Positions 15,884-25,808 of a DNA stretch of 64,000 bases are shown in pieces. The notes under the pieces are model-generated. The model was not told the origin of the DNA and did no database searches. It saw nothing but the letters and a program-made list of their open reading frames with translations. Within the stretch, counting starts at the first letter, position 1, and each line of letters opens with the position of its first letter. A program made the position numbers and the translations under genes. The stretch comes from Thalassorhabdus alkalitolerans (GTDB taxonomy: Bacteria; Bacillota; Bacilli; Bacillales; Marinococcaceae): assembly GCF_042656585.1 (NCBI RefSeq), contig NZ_JBHSPG010000005.1. The stretch is one strand, 5' to 3'.

Positions 15884-17302
15884 ATGGCGAAAGTTACAAA
15901 GGAAGCAGTCGAAAGGATCATTGAGGCCATCGGCGGGAAAGATAACATTGCTTCTGCCACTCATTGTGTAACACGCTTACGCTTTGCTTTGCATGATGAA
16001 AGCAAGGTTGACAAAGAAGCTCTGGAAAATCACGAGCTTGTCCGCGGATCTTTTTCTACCAGCGGCCAGTTCCAGGTAATTATTGGTCAAGGAACAGTAG
16101 AAAAAGTGTATAAGGAAATGATGGCTATTACAGGGATGGAGGATTCTTCAAAGGAAGAAACAAAAGCTGCCGCTGAGAAAAATTTGAATATCATCCAAAG
16201 GCTCGTAAAAACACTTGCCGATATCTTTATTCCGATCATTCCGGCGATTGTTACTGCAGGTTTACTTATGGGTATTAATAACCTTCTTACCGCTCCGGAT
16301 ATTTTCTTTACCGGACAATCTGTTATTGATGTATATCCCCAATGGGCAGATCTCGCTGATATTATTCATCTAATAGCTAATACAGCCTTTGTGTTTTTAC
16401 CCGGGTTAATAGGCTGGTCGGCAGTGAAAAAGTTTGGAGGGAGTCCTCTACTCGGTATAGTATTAGGTTTGATGCTCGTACATCCTGATTTATTAAACGC
16501 ATGGGCATACGGAGAAGCTCAAGAGGCTGGAGAAATTCCAACCTGGAACATTTTTGGGTTAGAAATTCAGCAAATTGGTTATCAGGGACAAGTACTTCCT
16601 ATACTTTTTGCATCTTATATATTAGCTCAAATCGAAATCTTTTTAAGAAAACGGGTACATGATTCTATTCAAATGCTCGTAGTTGCTCCTGTTGCGCTGT
16701 TGATCACAGGTTTTCTTGCTTTTATTGCGATTGGACCAATAATGTTTACTATTGGTGATGCAATCACTTCTGTTTTTGTTGGAGTATTTGATCAGGCTGC
16801 TGCAATTGGTGGTTTACTATATGGGCTTATTTACGCCCCGCTTGTTATTACAGGATTGCACCATACCTTCCTGGCTGTAGACTTACAGTTAATTGGAAGT
16901 ACAGGTGTTACATTCCTGTGGCCAATCCTTGCATTGTCAAATATTGCACAGGGAGCTGCTTGTCTGGCTATTATGTTTGTTACAAGAAATGAAAACACCA
17001 AAGGCTTGTCTATTTCTTCTTCCATATCAGCGTTCCTTGGTGTCACAGAGCCAGCAATGTTTGGTGTAAACTTGCGTTTCCGTTTCCCATTCATATGTGC
17101 GATCATCGGTTCTGGAATTGCAGGAATGTTTATTACTATCAATAACGTAGTGGCTCCGGCAATTGGTGTCGGTGGATTGCCTGGTATCTTTTCAATTCAG
17201 GCAGGCGGATGGCTGGCGTTTGCAATCGGAATGGTTATAGCCCTTATTGTTCCGTTTGTCTTAACTTATCTTTGGGCTAAATTTAAAAAAGTGGAAGTGT
17301 AA
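15884..17302 (+). CDS. treP: trehalose-specific PTS transporter, EIIBC
   Basis: 472 residues. The N-terminal EIIB domain has its phosphorylated cysteine in SATHCVTRLRF (about residue 28). The EIIC membrane domain occupies about 110-470 (VTAGLLMGINN, GLHHTFLAVDLQLIG, FLGVTEPAMFGVNLRFRFPF). No EIIA domain is attached, so phosphate must come from a separate EIIA-Glc, as in B. subtilis TreP. It imports trehalose as trehalose-6-phosphate and is the first gene of the tre operon. Confidence 0.95.
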   Translation: MAKVTKEAVERIIEAIGGKDNIASATHCVTRLRFALHDESKVDKEALENHELVRGSFSTSGQFQVIIGQGTVEKVYKEMMAITGMEDSSKEETKAAAEKNLNIIQRLVKTLADIFIPIIPAIVTAGLLMGINNLLTAPDIFFTGQSVIDVYPQWADLADIIHLIANTAFVFLPGLIGWSAVKKFGGSPLLGIVLGLMLVHPDLLNAWAYGEAQEAGEIPTWNIFGLEIQQIGYQGQVLPILFASYILAQIEIFLRKRVHDSIQMLVVAPVALLITGFLAFIAIGPIMFTIGDAITSVFVGVFDQAAAIGGLLYGLIYAPLVITGLHHTFLAVDLQLIGSTGVTFLWPILALSNIAQGAACLAIMFVTRNENTKGLSISSSISAFLGVTEPAMFGVNLRFRFPFICAIIGSGIAGMFITINNVVAPAIGVGGLPGIFSIQAGGWLAFAIGMVIALIVPFVLTYLWAKFKKVEV

Positions 17303-17314
17303 ATCAGAATAAAC

Positions 17315-17363
17315 AACAATACCATTGTTCTTATGGAATCATCCTGCAGACAATGGTATTGTT
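17315..17363 (+). terminator. intercistronic hairpin between treP and treA
   Basis: 14-bp perfect inverted repeat (AACAATACCATTGT) with a 21-nt loop and only a mixed T-run after it. It probably modulates the treP to treA ratio or protects the upstream mRNA, rather than stopping all transcription. Confidence 0.55.
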
Positions 17364-17405
17364 TCATTTCCCCTACTTTAACTATTATATGATGGTGGTG
17401 TCTTA

Positions 17406-19082
17406 ATGAACGAATGGTGGAGAAATTCAGTCGTTTATCAAATTTATCCAAAAAGCTTTAATGATACAACAGGAAACGGTGTTGGAGACCTCCCTGGTAT
17501 TATTGAAAAGCTCGACTATTTGAAAAAGCTGGGAGTGGATGTCGTTTGGCTGACTCCTCCGTACAAATCCCCGCAAAACGATAATGGGTATGATATTAGT
17601 GATTATTATTCAATCCATGAAGAATATGGAACAATGGAAGACTTTGACCGACTGTTAGAAGAAGCACATAAACGAGATATTAAGATTATTATGGACATCG
17701 TTGTTAATCATACTTCAACAGAGCATGAATGGTTTGTTGAATCGAAACAATCAAAGGACAACCCATATCGGGACTTTTATATTTGGAAAGACCCCATTGA
17801 TGGGGCGGAACCAAATAACTGGGAGTCTAAGTTTGGGGGGGCTGCCTGGAAGTACGATGAAAATACTGGTCAGTACTATCTTCACCTCTTTGATGTCACA
17901 CAAGCAGATTTAAATTGGGAAAATGATGAAGTTAGAAAAAAAGTTTACGAAATGATGCATTATTGGTTTGAAAAAGGAGTAGACGGCTTCCGCCTGGATG
18001 TCATTAACCTTATTTCCAAAGACCAGGATTTCCCAAATGATGATGGCTCAAAAGCGCCGGGAGATGGACGAAAGTTTTATACTGACGGTCCTCGCGTCCA
18101 TGAATTTATGCAGGAGATGAATCAAGAAGTCTTTTCTAAATACGATATAATGACTGTTGGGGAAATGTCTTCTACAACGATTGACCACTGTATAAAGTAT
18201 ACTCGCCCAGACAGAAATGAACTAAGTATGACCTTTAACTTTCACCACCTGAAGGTTGATTATCCAAATGGAGAAAAGTGGGCGCTGGCTGATTTTGACT
18301 TTCATGCGTTGAAAGATATTTTATCAACCTGGCAAGTCCGCATGCATGAGGGCGGCGGATGGAATGCGTTGTTTTGGTGCAACCATGACCAGCCAAGAGT
18401 TGTAACTCGTTACGGAAATGACCAGGAATACCATGAAAAATCAGCTAAGATGCTGGCTGCTGCCATTCACATGATGCAAGGTACCCCTTACATCTATCAA
18501 GGGGAAGAATTTGGCATGACTGACCCTAAATTTAACCACATTGATGAGTATCGAGACGTAGAAACTCACAATTACTATAAGATCATGAAAGAAAAAGGCA
18601 TGTCAGAAGAGGCTATCATGGAAATTATTAAGGCTAAATCCCGGGACAACTCAAGGACTCCTGTCCAATGGGATAACAGCAAAAATGCTGGTTTTACAAC
18701 AGGTACTCCATGGATAAATGTAGCTGACAATTATAAAACCATAAATGCACAAGCTGCCCTTGAAGACGAAAATTCCATCTTTTACTTTTATCAAGCTTTA
18801 ATTAAACTTAGGAAGGATTATGAGATTATTACAACAGGAGATTATACCCTCCTTACCCCAGATCATGACCAAGTGTTTGCTTATCTTCGTACTTCCGGGG
18901 ACGAAAAACTGCTTGTCGTAAACAATTTTTATGGGAAAGAAACAACATATTCGTATAAAGAGGAGCTTTCGAACGAGGAAGTTAATGTACTTCTTTCGAA
19001 TTACGATGAACCCTCTCGTAATTTATCTGAGCTTTCTCTTCGTCCTTATGAATCGATTGTCTTTCACATTACTGGAAAGTGA
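17406..19082 (+). CDS. treA: trehalose-6-phosphate hydrolase
   Basis: 558 residues, glycoside hydrolase family 13. Conserved regions: DVVWLTPPYKSPQNDNGYDIS (split around residue 45), MDIVVNHTS near 98, the nucleophile segment GFRLDVINLI near 199, acid/base TVGEMS near 250, and CNHDQPRV near 325. It splits cytoplasmic trehalose-6-phosphate into glucose and glucose-6-phosphate. Second gene of the tre operon. Confidence 0.96.
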   Translation: MNEWWRNSVVYQIYPKSFNDTTGNGVGDLPGIIEKLDYLKKLGVDVVWLTPPYKSPQNDNGYDISDYYSIHEEYGTMEDFDRLLEEAHKRDIKIIMDIVVNHTSTEHEWFVESKQSKDNPYRDFYIWKDPIDGAEPNNWESKFGGAAWKYDENTGQYYLHLFDVTQADLNWENDEVRKKVYEMMHYWFEKGVDGFRLDVINLISKDQDFPNDDGSKAPGDGRKFYTDGPRVHEFMQEMNQEVFSKYDIMTVGEMSSTTIDHCIKYTRPDRNELSMTFNFHHLKVDYPNGEKWALADFDFHALKDILSTWQVRMHEGGGWNALFWCNHDQPRVVTRYGNDQEYHEKSAKMLAAAIHMMQGTPYIYQGEEFGMTDPKFNHIDEYRDVETHNYYKIMKEKGMSEEAIMEIIKAKSRDNSRTPVQWDNSKNAGFTTGTPWINVADNYKTINAQAALEDENSIFYFYQALIKLRKDYEIITTGDYTLLTPDHDQVFAYLRTSGDEKLLVVNNFYGKETTYSYKEELSNEEVNVLLSNYDEPSRNLSELSLRPYESIVFHITGK

Positions 19083-19106
19083 TTATTAAATCTTTGGTGA
19101 TGCCTG

Positions 19107-19820
19107 ATGAAAAGAAAATATGATTTAATATATGATGAACTGGCAAAGCAGATTCAAGAGGGTGTTATTAAGCCAGGTACTCTCCTCCCTTCTGAAAAAG
19201 AATTAACAGAGCAATTCGAGACATCAAGAGAGACTATTCGAAAAGCCTTAAACCTTTTATCTACTCATGGGTATATTCAAAAGGTTCAAGGAAAAGGCTC
19301 CATAGTGCTTGATATCAACAAACTAAATTTCCCAATCTCAGGTCTGGTCAGTTTTAAAGAGCTTTCTGAAAAAATGGGCCAGCGAGCGAAAAGTCATGTG
19401 GAAAGCCTTGAACTCCTGTCCCCTGGCCCTCACCTTCAAGAACAGTTGAAAGTACATGAGGGAGAATTTATTTGGGAAGTAATCCGGGTAAGAGAAATTG
19501 ACAAAGAACACATCATTTTAGATAAAGATTACCTGCTTCAATCAAAAATTCCCAACTTACCCTTGGAGCAATGCAAGAATTCTTTATATGAATATATTGA
19601 AGGGGAATTGGGGTTATCGATTGCTTTTGCCAAGAAAGAAATTACCGTTGAAGAGCCAACCGATGAAGACAGAAAATATCTTCATCTTAACGGCTTTTCA
19701 AACATCGTCGTTGTAAAAAACTTTGTTTATTTAGAAGATGCCTCCCTTTTTCAATACACAGAGTCCAGACACCGTCCAGATAAATTCAGGTTTATTGACT
19801 TTGCCAGACGGAATAAATAA
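19107..19820 (+). CDS. treR: trehalose operon repressor TreR (GntR family)
   Basis: 237 residues. The N-terminal winged helix-turn-helix (PSEKELTEQFETSRETIRKALNLL) is followed by a UTRA effector domain. It is the third gene of the tre operon, which carries two copies of the TreR operator at its promoter. The regulator in B. subtilis is released by trehalose-6-phosphate. A GGTGATG motif precedes the ATG. Confidence 0.94.
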   Translation: MKRKYDLIYDELAKQIQEGVIKPGTLLPSEKELTEQFETSRETIRKALNLLSTHGYIQKVQGKGSIVLDINKLNFPISGLVSFKELSEKMGQRAKSHVESLELLSPGPHLQEQLKVHEGEFIWEVIRVREIDKEHIILDKDYLLQSKIPNLPLEQCKNSLYEYIEGELGLSIAFAKKEITVEEPTDEDRKYLHLNGFSNIVVVKNFVYLEDASLFQYTESRHRPDKFRFIDFARRNK

Positions 19821-19840
19821 ACCCGCCATTTTGGCGGGTT
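19820..19840 (+). terminator. tre operon terminator
   Basis: Stem AACCCGCC / GGCGGGTT with an ATTTT loop, followed by T, directly at the treR stop codon. Confidence 0.85.
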
Positions 19841-20078
19841 TTAACTATATCAAAAGACTCTCCTACGATTCTATTGTCATTTTCCTTCCTACCCATTTTT
19901 CCCTGTATCTTCAGCATAGTGTTTTCATAGTGGAAAATTTTTTCAAATATAGTGGTCTTTTTGACGATTCATAACGCCCTACCCTTTACAAAACTGCAAT
20001 TTCTTTTTAATCCTTCTGTAAACACCACCGATAGTTTTTTCACTATTATGAAAATACATCTTATTTAGGAGGATTCTT

Positions 20079-22364
20079 ATGCAGAAAACAAAATTATATA
20101 TGCCTTTATCTTTAGCTGCAGCAGGACTTATTTTCACACTGTCTCCTGCTTCAGGAGAAGCTTCAGGAGAAGCTTCAGAACAAGAAACAGAAGTCACGAT
20201 TATACATACGAACGATATTCACTCATCAATCGAGGACTTTGGAAAGTTAGCTGCTTTCCTGGAAGAAAAACGATCTGAAAGCGATCATGTGGTCTTTCTG
20301 GATGGCGGAGACATTTTTAGTGGTGATCCAATTGTTGATATACCTCAAGGTGCGCCGATGGTTGATCTGTTAAATAATGTAGGGCTTGATGCCATGGTTA
20401 TTGGAAATCATGAGTTTGATTATGGACAAGAAGCCTTTGCTGTGAACATGGAGAACTCTGACTTCCCATGGCTTAGTGCAAATACTAAAGTAGTGAGTGA
20501 TGAAGTGCCATTTGCTGAACCCTCTCCCTATGAAATAATTGAAGTTAATGATGTCAGTATAGCTGTTCTTGGAATAACCCAAGCTCCTCCCGCTACGGCA
20601 CCTGCAGGAATAGAAGGTTTGGAATTTCCTGAAAATTACGCAGAAGTCGCTAAAGAATTTAAATACTTAGAAGATGAATCAGATATCTTTGTGGGCCTTA
20701 CTCATATTGGTCACGGTGCTGATCAAAGCCTGGCTGAAGACGTGAATTTCTTTGATGTCATAATCGGCGGCCACTCTCATACTGCTTTAAGTGAACCTGC
20801 AACAGTGAATGGCACTCCCGTAACACAAGCAGGCGCTAACTTGGATTATATCGGCGAGCTCACAATCACAGTAGATTTAGAAACCTCTGAAGTCACCAAT
20901 GTCAATGGCCAATTACATAACATAGATGAACTTGAAGCCATTGATGAAGACATTCAGGCGATGGTGGACACATATACAGAAGAAGCTGAAGAATTACTTG
21001 GAGAAGTCATAGGCTATACAAATACGGGCCTTTCCAGAGATGGAAGAGACCATGGAGACGTCCCTTTAGGCAATTTTTGGACTGATGCTATGCGTGATTC
21101 CATTGGTACAGATATAGCGGTTACTAACAATGGAGGAATCAGAGACAGCATCGCCCCTGGTGATATCACAGCCCGGGATATTTACACTGTAGAACCTTTT
21201 GCAAATGAAATAATGGAAATGACAATGACCGGTGAAGCGATTAAAGATGTCATAGAATACTCGTATACCCGCCGCGACAATATTGATCTGCAAACTTCCG
21301 GCTTAGAGTACACCATTCTTACAAACTCTTCCGGAAGCTATACAGATGCAAAATTAACAGTGGATGGAGAGCCACTTGATCCAGAAGCTACCTATTCTGT
21401 AGCTGTTCCTGACTATATTGGTACTGGAGGTTCGGGATATGAGTTTGCGGGCACTGTAGAACAGGCAGGCGCAGGCTATATGACAAACGCCATGCTTATG
21501 TATGCAAACACTCTTATGAATACCGAGGGAGCAATTGATTATGAAAGTGAAGGCCGTATATCCATTGATATCGAGGCTGAGGCAGAGCCTGGGGGCGAGG
21601 AAATAGGCAATACTGCTAATGGTTTATATTCTGAGAATAAAACTGAAATGGATGCAGGTCTTGGAAACCTGTATACAGATGCCCTCCGTTCAGAAGCTGA
21701 AGCTGATTTTGCCATTTTAAATAATTCTTCTGTCACAGGGGAAATCCCTCCAGGAGTCATTACTGATGAACAACTTGAAGGATTAGACCAATTCGAAAAT
21801 ACGGTTGTAGTGGTGGAAACAACTGGTGAACAAGTAAAAGAAGTCATCTTAGAGCAGTCAAACTACCATGGAAGCGTCGATCTTCAAGTTTCTGGTCTCC
21901 ACGTGCAATTAATAGAAGCAGAAAGTGGTGAAGAAAGGTTTTCCGATGTCATTGTCACATTAGAGGACGGTACGGAATTACAGAACAATGAAAGCTATCT
22001 CGCAGCCTACAATGACTATATGCACGGGACGAGCTTTTACAGCCTTTCAGAACACATCGTTACTGATGAAATCGGCTTGGTATGGGAAACCGTAGTTACC
22101 TTTATCGAGGCTCAAGAAGAACCTATTGATTATGAAGAAGGACTTCGAATTGCCCTCAACGATGAAGCTGAAGAAGAAGAGAAGGTAATGCAAACCTGTA
22201 TCATCAATAAAGTCCATGAACTGATTCCGTCTCCACCAAACAATGAGATTGGTTATAATCGCGGACAGCTGACGTCAATGCTTGTCCATTACAAAAACGG
22301 AAAAAATGTAGATCTACCTGAAGAGCTTTCTCCCGCAAAAGAATGCATTGATACAGCAAAATAA
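20079..22364 (+). CDS. secreted 5'-nucleotidase / 2',3'-cyclic phosphodiesterase family protein
   Basis: 761 residues. A signal peptide (about 1-29) is followed by GEASGEASEQ. The calcineurin-like metallophosphatase domain (about 38-275) has IIHTNDIHS, LDGGDIFSG, VIGNHEFDYG, THIGHG and GGHSHT. A 5'-nucleotidase C-terminal domain follows (about 305-480; NNGGIRDSI, GTGGSGYEF). A second, partial copy occupies about 510-680 (ILNNSSVTGEI). The C-terminal tail has two cysteines but no LPxTG anchor. It is very acidic, as in secreted proteins of salt-adapted bacilli. It likely hydrolyses extracellular nucleotides for phosphate or nucleosides. Confidence 0.88.
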   Translation: MQKTKLYMPLSLAAAGLIFTLSPASGEASGEASEQETEVTIIHTNDIHSSIEDFGKLAAFLEEKRSESDHVVFLDGGDIFSGDPIVDIPQGAPMVDLLNNVGLDAMVIGNHEFDYGQEAFAVNMENSDFPWLSANTKVVSDEVPFAEPSPYEIIEVNDVSIAVLGITQAPPATAPAGIEGLEFPENYAEVAKEFKYLEDESDIFVGLTHIGHGADQSLAEDVNFFDVIIGGHSHTALSEPATVNGTPVTQAGANLDYIGELTITVDLETSEVTNVNGQLHNIDELEAIDEDIQAMVDTYTEEAEELLGEVIGYTNTGLSRDGRDHGDVPLGNFWTDAMRDSIGTDIAVTNNGGIRDSIAPGDITARDIYTVEPFANEIMEMTMTGEAIKDVIEYSYTRRDNIDLQTSGLEYTILTNSSGSYTDAKLTVDGEPLDPEATYSVAVPDYIGTGGSGYEFAGTVEQAGAGYMTNAMLMYANTLMNTEGAIDYESEGRISIDIEAEAEPGGEEIGNTANGLYSENKTEMDAGLGNLYTDALRSEAEADFAILNNSSVTGEIPPGVITDEQLEGLDQFENTVVVVETTGEQVKEVILEQSNYHGSVDLQVSGLHVQLIEAESGEERFSDVIVTLEDGTELQNNESYLAAYNDYMHGTSFYSLSEHIVTDEIGLVWETVVTFIEAQEEPIDYEEGLRIALNDEAEEEEKVMQTCIINKVHELIPSPPNNEIGYNRGQLTSMLVHYKNGKNVDLPEELSPAKECIDTAK

Positions 22365-22382
22365 ATCACTTTATTGATAACC

Positions 22383-22418
22383 CTATAAAAGGTGCCTGTT
22401 ACTGGGCACCTTTTATAG
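22383..22418 (+). terminator. terminator after the nucleotidase gene
   Basis: 14-bp stem CTATAAAAGGTGCC and its complement around an 8-nt loop, ending in TTTTATAGTTT. Confidence 0.8.
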
Positions 22419-22520
22419 TTTAAAACTATCTAAACGGCTTCAGAAGCCCTTCTGTCAATATTTAAAGGATACCCTTTCCCTCATCTGTTGGCAGCCTTCC
22501 ATTCTCCCTTGCCTTCGGGT

Positions 22521-23618
22521 TCATAAAATATTTTTTATTTCCTCTTCTATCTCCATCGTTATTTGATCTATTATTTTAAAATCCATTGCCTTTATATATA
22601 CTTTCTCCAGTTGGTCATGTATTTTTTTTGCCTGTTGTAGATAGAAGGTTCCTAGTTTCATATTTTCCTTATACTTGTTTTCAATTTGTTTAATAGAGTC
22701 AGCGTACTTTTCATCAGTACCTTCTGTAATGGTGTTTACATACATATCCACTACTTCATCTGTTTCCCTTTCTGGGAAATATTCATGAGGAGAGGTACTA
22801 TCAAAGATAGCGATCCCAATTTCCCTGACAATGACCATGTCAACACTCATCGGGTCAAAGCCGCAGTGGTAAACTTCTGTATCAGCCCCGCTCTCTTGCG
22901 CAGCCGCCGCAATTTTCTTTAACATGGTTGATTTTCCCGATCCAGGCCTTCCTTTTATAAAATACCGTTTTTGAACATCCCCAGTTAAATTTTGTATAAA
23001 ATCTTTTGGGCCTTCAGGAGTAGCCGCCCCAAGAAACCGGTGAACCACCCTGCTCTCTTTATTAAGTTGAATATGGGAAAACATTGTTTCAATCAACTGA
23101 CTGGACAGATTATTAGCTTTAGTAAAATCCATATTATCTATATAAATCTTTTCCCAGTCATCATGGATTGTAAGAGCCTGGGCATATGCCTCATGTGCTT
23201 TGAGGTAAAAATCCTTTCTTTGCTTGTTTAAAAGCAGGATCTCATCTCTACTTCCTGCTAATTTTTTTGAATCCCAGCCCTTCCCCAGGTTTACATATTC
23301 TTCAATAGCTCCTGGTGCTTTTGGTTCTATGACATGAGGAGCAGTCCCATCAAAAATTCCTGCTTTTAAATGGGGGAAAATCACACCGTCAAGAGAGCCG
23401 GGTGCTGAGGCACAGTGAATTAATTCAATATCTTCTCCAGTTTGGTTTAATGAAGATGCCACTTTTTTTAGTAAAGTTGATTTTCCTGTTCCCGGTCCTC
23501 CTTTTAGAATAAATACTTTTTCTAAACCCTCGGTAATGGAATCAAATAAATCATAAAACCCTCTTGCTGTATTGCCTCCTGCATAATAGTTCAAAACCTT
23601 CCCCGCCACCCCGAACAC
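22521..23618 (-). CDS. tandem P-loop ATPase of unknown function (PRK06851-type)
   Basis: 365 residues made of two similar halves, each with a Walker A motif: LKGGPGTGKSTLLKK near 37-51 and IKGRPGSGKSTMLKK near 218-232. Each half is followed by a matching segment (ELIHCASAPGSLDGVIFP versus EVYHCGFDPMSVDMVIV), then an IFDGTAPH/IFDSTSPHE motif. This internal duplication is typical of a conserved Bacillaceae family without known function. It is cytoplasmic. No operon partner is evident; the plus-strand gene at 23792 diverges from it. Confidence 0.75.
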   Translation of the reverse strand: MFGVAGKVLNYYAGGNTARGFYDLFDSITEGLEKVFILKGGPGTGKSTLLKKVASSLNQTGEDIELIHCASAPGSLDGVIFPHLKAGIFDGTAPHVIEPKAPGAIEEYVNLGKGWDSKKLAGSRDEILLLNKQRKDFYLKAHEAYAQALTIHDDWEKIYIDNMDFTKANNLSSQLIETMFSHIQLNKESRVVHRFLGAATPEGPKDFIQNLTGDVQKRYFIKGRPGSGKSTMLKKIAAAAQESGADTEVYHCGFDPMSVDMVIVREIGIAIFDSTSPHEYFPERETDEVVDMYVNTITEGTDEKYADSIKQIENKYKENMKLGTFYLQQAKKIHDQLEKVYIKAMDFKIIDQITMEIEEEIKNIL

Positions 23619-23791
23619 TCCCTTCGCTAGTATAGAGCTTCATTGGCATTCACCTCTCATACATTATGCAAAACATGCCGCCTGGGTGATTACCCACCCT
23701 CCGCGCAAAAAATTTATCAATTCTTTATTCAACTCCACTTCTCTTTTATTCTTTGGTAGGATAATAGAAGAAAGCAGGTGTATTTTAACGT

Positions 23792-24742
23792 ATGTTTGAA
23801 ATAAAAGATTACCCGGAATTTTCCTGGTCTTTGTCCAGGCATAAAACATTAATGGAATGTCCTAGACAATATGCTTATCAATACTACACTTCTCACAATG
23901 GCTGGCTGAAAAATGCCGAACCGGTTTCAAGACATGCCTACCGGCTGAAAAAGCTCACGAGTCTGGAAATGCTGTTTGGGAGTGAAGTCCACGATATTAT
24001 AGAAGAAGTCATCACCTACTACTTAAAGACAGAAAGAGTTCCATCAGAAGAGCAGCTTACTGAACGAGTAAAAGATAGAATGAACAGAGCGTTTATTCAT
24101 TCTACAAGACACCTTGATGATTGGCTTAACAAGCCGAAGCACTGGGATATGCTGCACGAGATATACTACGGGGAAAGCAGGCTGCCCTCTGATAAAGTCA
24201 GTAAAATGAAAAGCCGCCTTGAGGTTGTTATTGCCCACTTTCTATCAAGCAGAACATTTCAAGATATTTTAAACAAAGAGAAAATGCAATTTATTGAAGC
24301 AGAGAATTTCCGCCATTTAATGGTGGGACAATTAAAGGTATTTGTTGTTCTTGATTTAGTTTATAAGGACAAAGAACAAAATAAATGGATCATTGTAGAT
24401 TGGAAAACGGGAAAAAAATCAGAAGAAGACCCTTACCAGCTGGCTCTTTACGCTCTTTATCTTCAAGAAGCTTTTTCTATCAAAGATCTTGATGATATCG
24501 TCATTCGTAATGAATATTTGCTTGAAGGAACATATGAAGAACACCAGCTTAGCCCTGTCACCTTGGAAAAAGTCCAAGAACTAATGGGGATGAGCGTTGA
24601 TCGAATGTTCGATTATCTGGAAGAACCCGGAATTAACCGTCCTCTTTCAATTGAATCATTTGAACAAACCACAGATACTAGAAAGTGTTCTCGCTGCAAC
24701 TTTTTGGAGTTTTGTTTTCCTTCAAAAGAACCTCGCTCGTAG
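23792..24742 (+). CDS. PD-(D/E)XK nuclease, RecB/AddB-like with Fe-S type cysteines
   Basis: 316 residues. The N-terminal SLSRHKTLMECPRQYAY contributes one cysteine. The nuclease core shows GSEVHDIIEE and IIVDWKTGKK (the ExK/DxK catalytic strand), then YQLALYALYLQ. The C-terminus has CSRCNFLEFCFP. A distant first cysteine plus three clustered ones is the arrangement of Cas4/AddB iron-sulfur nucleases. No cas or add genes are nearby, so a free-standing repair or DNA-processing role is more likely than CRISPR adaptation. Confidence 0.82.
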   Translation: MFEIKDYPEFSWSLSRHKTLMECPRQYAYQYYTSHNGWLKNAEPVSRHAYRLKKLTSLEMLFGSEVHDIIEEVITYYLKTERVPSEEQLTERVKDRMNRAFIHSTRHLDDWLNKPKHWDMLHEIYYGESRLPSDKVSKMKSRLEVVIAHFLSSRTFQDILNKEKMQFIEAENFRHLMVGQLKVFVVLDLVYKDKEQNKWIIVDWKTGKKSEEDPYQLALYALYLQEAFSIKDLDDIVIRNEYLLEGTYEEHQLSPVTLEKVQELMGMSVDRMFDYLEEPGINRPLSIESFEQTTDTRKCSRCNFLEFCFPSKEPRS

Positions 24743-24854
24743 GCTTTGTGGGGTTTTTGTATCTTTATATTGATAGCTAGGAAAGAAAAAAACTGGTTAA
24801 ACAGGGAGATGTAATGGAAAACCTTGTTCCTTTTAAAAAAGTAAGAGAATAATC

Positions 24855-24887
24855 CACAAACCTTCCTTAGTAAGGAGGGTTTGTTGG
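24855..24887 (+). terminator. terminator downstream of the nuclease gene
   Basis: Inverted repeat ACAAACCTTCCTT / AAGGAGGGTTTGT with a short loop and a single G-T pair. A TTTTT run follows after GGGTAC. Confidence 0.65.
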
Positions 24888-24929
24888 GTACTTTTTACAT
24901 ATGCACGCATTTCCCCGTTAATCAGAAAA

Positions 24930-24954
24930 ACTGTTTTCCATAATGGAAAACAGT
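24930..24954 (-). terminator. hairpin after the nicotinamidase gene
   Basis: Perfect 11-bp stem ACTGTTTTCCA / TGGAAAACAGT around TAA, 15 nt beyond the minus-strand stop at 24969. Confidence 0.65.
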
Positions 24955-24968
24955 AGATTCATAATTTC

Positions 24969-25514
24969 TTATAAAACTTCAGCCCCTAACACATTTGTAA
25001 AATGGGTTAACGCCCAATCATGTCCTCTCTGGTCAAAGCTGGCTACTCCATTCTTATAAATAACAGTCTTAAAACCTTTATTATATGCATCAACAGCTGT
25101 ATGCAAAATACAGATATCGGTGCACACTCCAACTAAGTGCACCTCATTTATGCTTCTTTCCCTTAGCCGTACTTCCAAATCTGTGCCTGCAAATGCACTA
25201 TATCTCGTCTTGTCCATCCACTTTACGTTAGTGTGATCTTTGTAATGGTCATAAACCTTGTTTAAACTACCATATAATTCTCTTCCTCTTGTTCCTTTAA
25301 TATTGTGGGGTGGGAAAAGCTTCGTTTCCGGATGATGAGCATCTTTTTCATTGTGCAGGTCGATGGCAAATACTACATAATCACCTTGCTCAACAAACTG
25401 ATTGGTAGTTTCCGTAATAAACCCTTCAATTGCCTGTCCAGGCTCTCCACAAGTTAAAGCTCCATCATCAGCAACAAAATCGACTGTGTAATCAATAACC
25501 AGCAAAGCTTTCAT
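24969..25514 (-). CDS. pncA: nicotinamidase / isochorismatase-family hydrolase
   Basis: 181 residues. Catalytic triad candidates are Asp8 (LLVIDYTVDF), Lys102 (DKTRYSAF) and Cys135 (GVCTDICILHTA). Metal ligands are present in FAIDLHNEKDAHH. The pattern agrees with Bacillus PncA, which deamidates nicotinamide to nicotinate for NAD salvage. A related isochorismatase activity cannot be fully excluded. The gene is monocistronic. Confidence 0.85.
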   Translation of the reverse strand: MKALLVIDYTVDFVADDGALTCGEPGQAIEGFITETTNQFVEQGDYVVFAIDLHNEKDAHHPETKLFPPHNIKGTRGRELYGSLNKVYDHYKDHTNVKWMDKTRYSAFAGTDLEVRLRERSINEVHLVGVCTDICILHTAVDAYNKGFKTVIYKNGVASFDQRGHDWALTHFTNVLGAEVL

Positions 25515-25763
25515 CCTACGCTGCCCCTCTCTATAATTTCCTCTTACTATGCCAGCTTATTAAAGGGTTGTAAAGGGTTGGAACATCAGTCGGGTAAGCT
25601 GATTTTTTTAAGATCAGATGAAATACCGGGCGATTTAATCGGAAAATTCAGCATTTGCAAATATCAACATGAGCGGTCTTTGCTCACGTTCGAAAATGAA
25701 GTGATGCCTGCTGCATAATTATTAATATACAGGTAAACCATGATACAAAAGCGAAAGTATATA

Positions 25764-25791
25764 AAAAGACGAGGCTGAGACCTCGTCTTTT
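25764..25791. terminator. bidirectional terminator
   Basis: Stem AAAAGACGAGG / CCTCGTCTTTT with a CTGAGA loop, 18 nt beyond the end of the channel-gene remnant. I see no gene in 25515-25763. Confidence 0.8.
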
Positions 25792-25808
25792 CACTCACTC
25801 CTCATACA

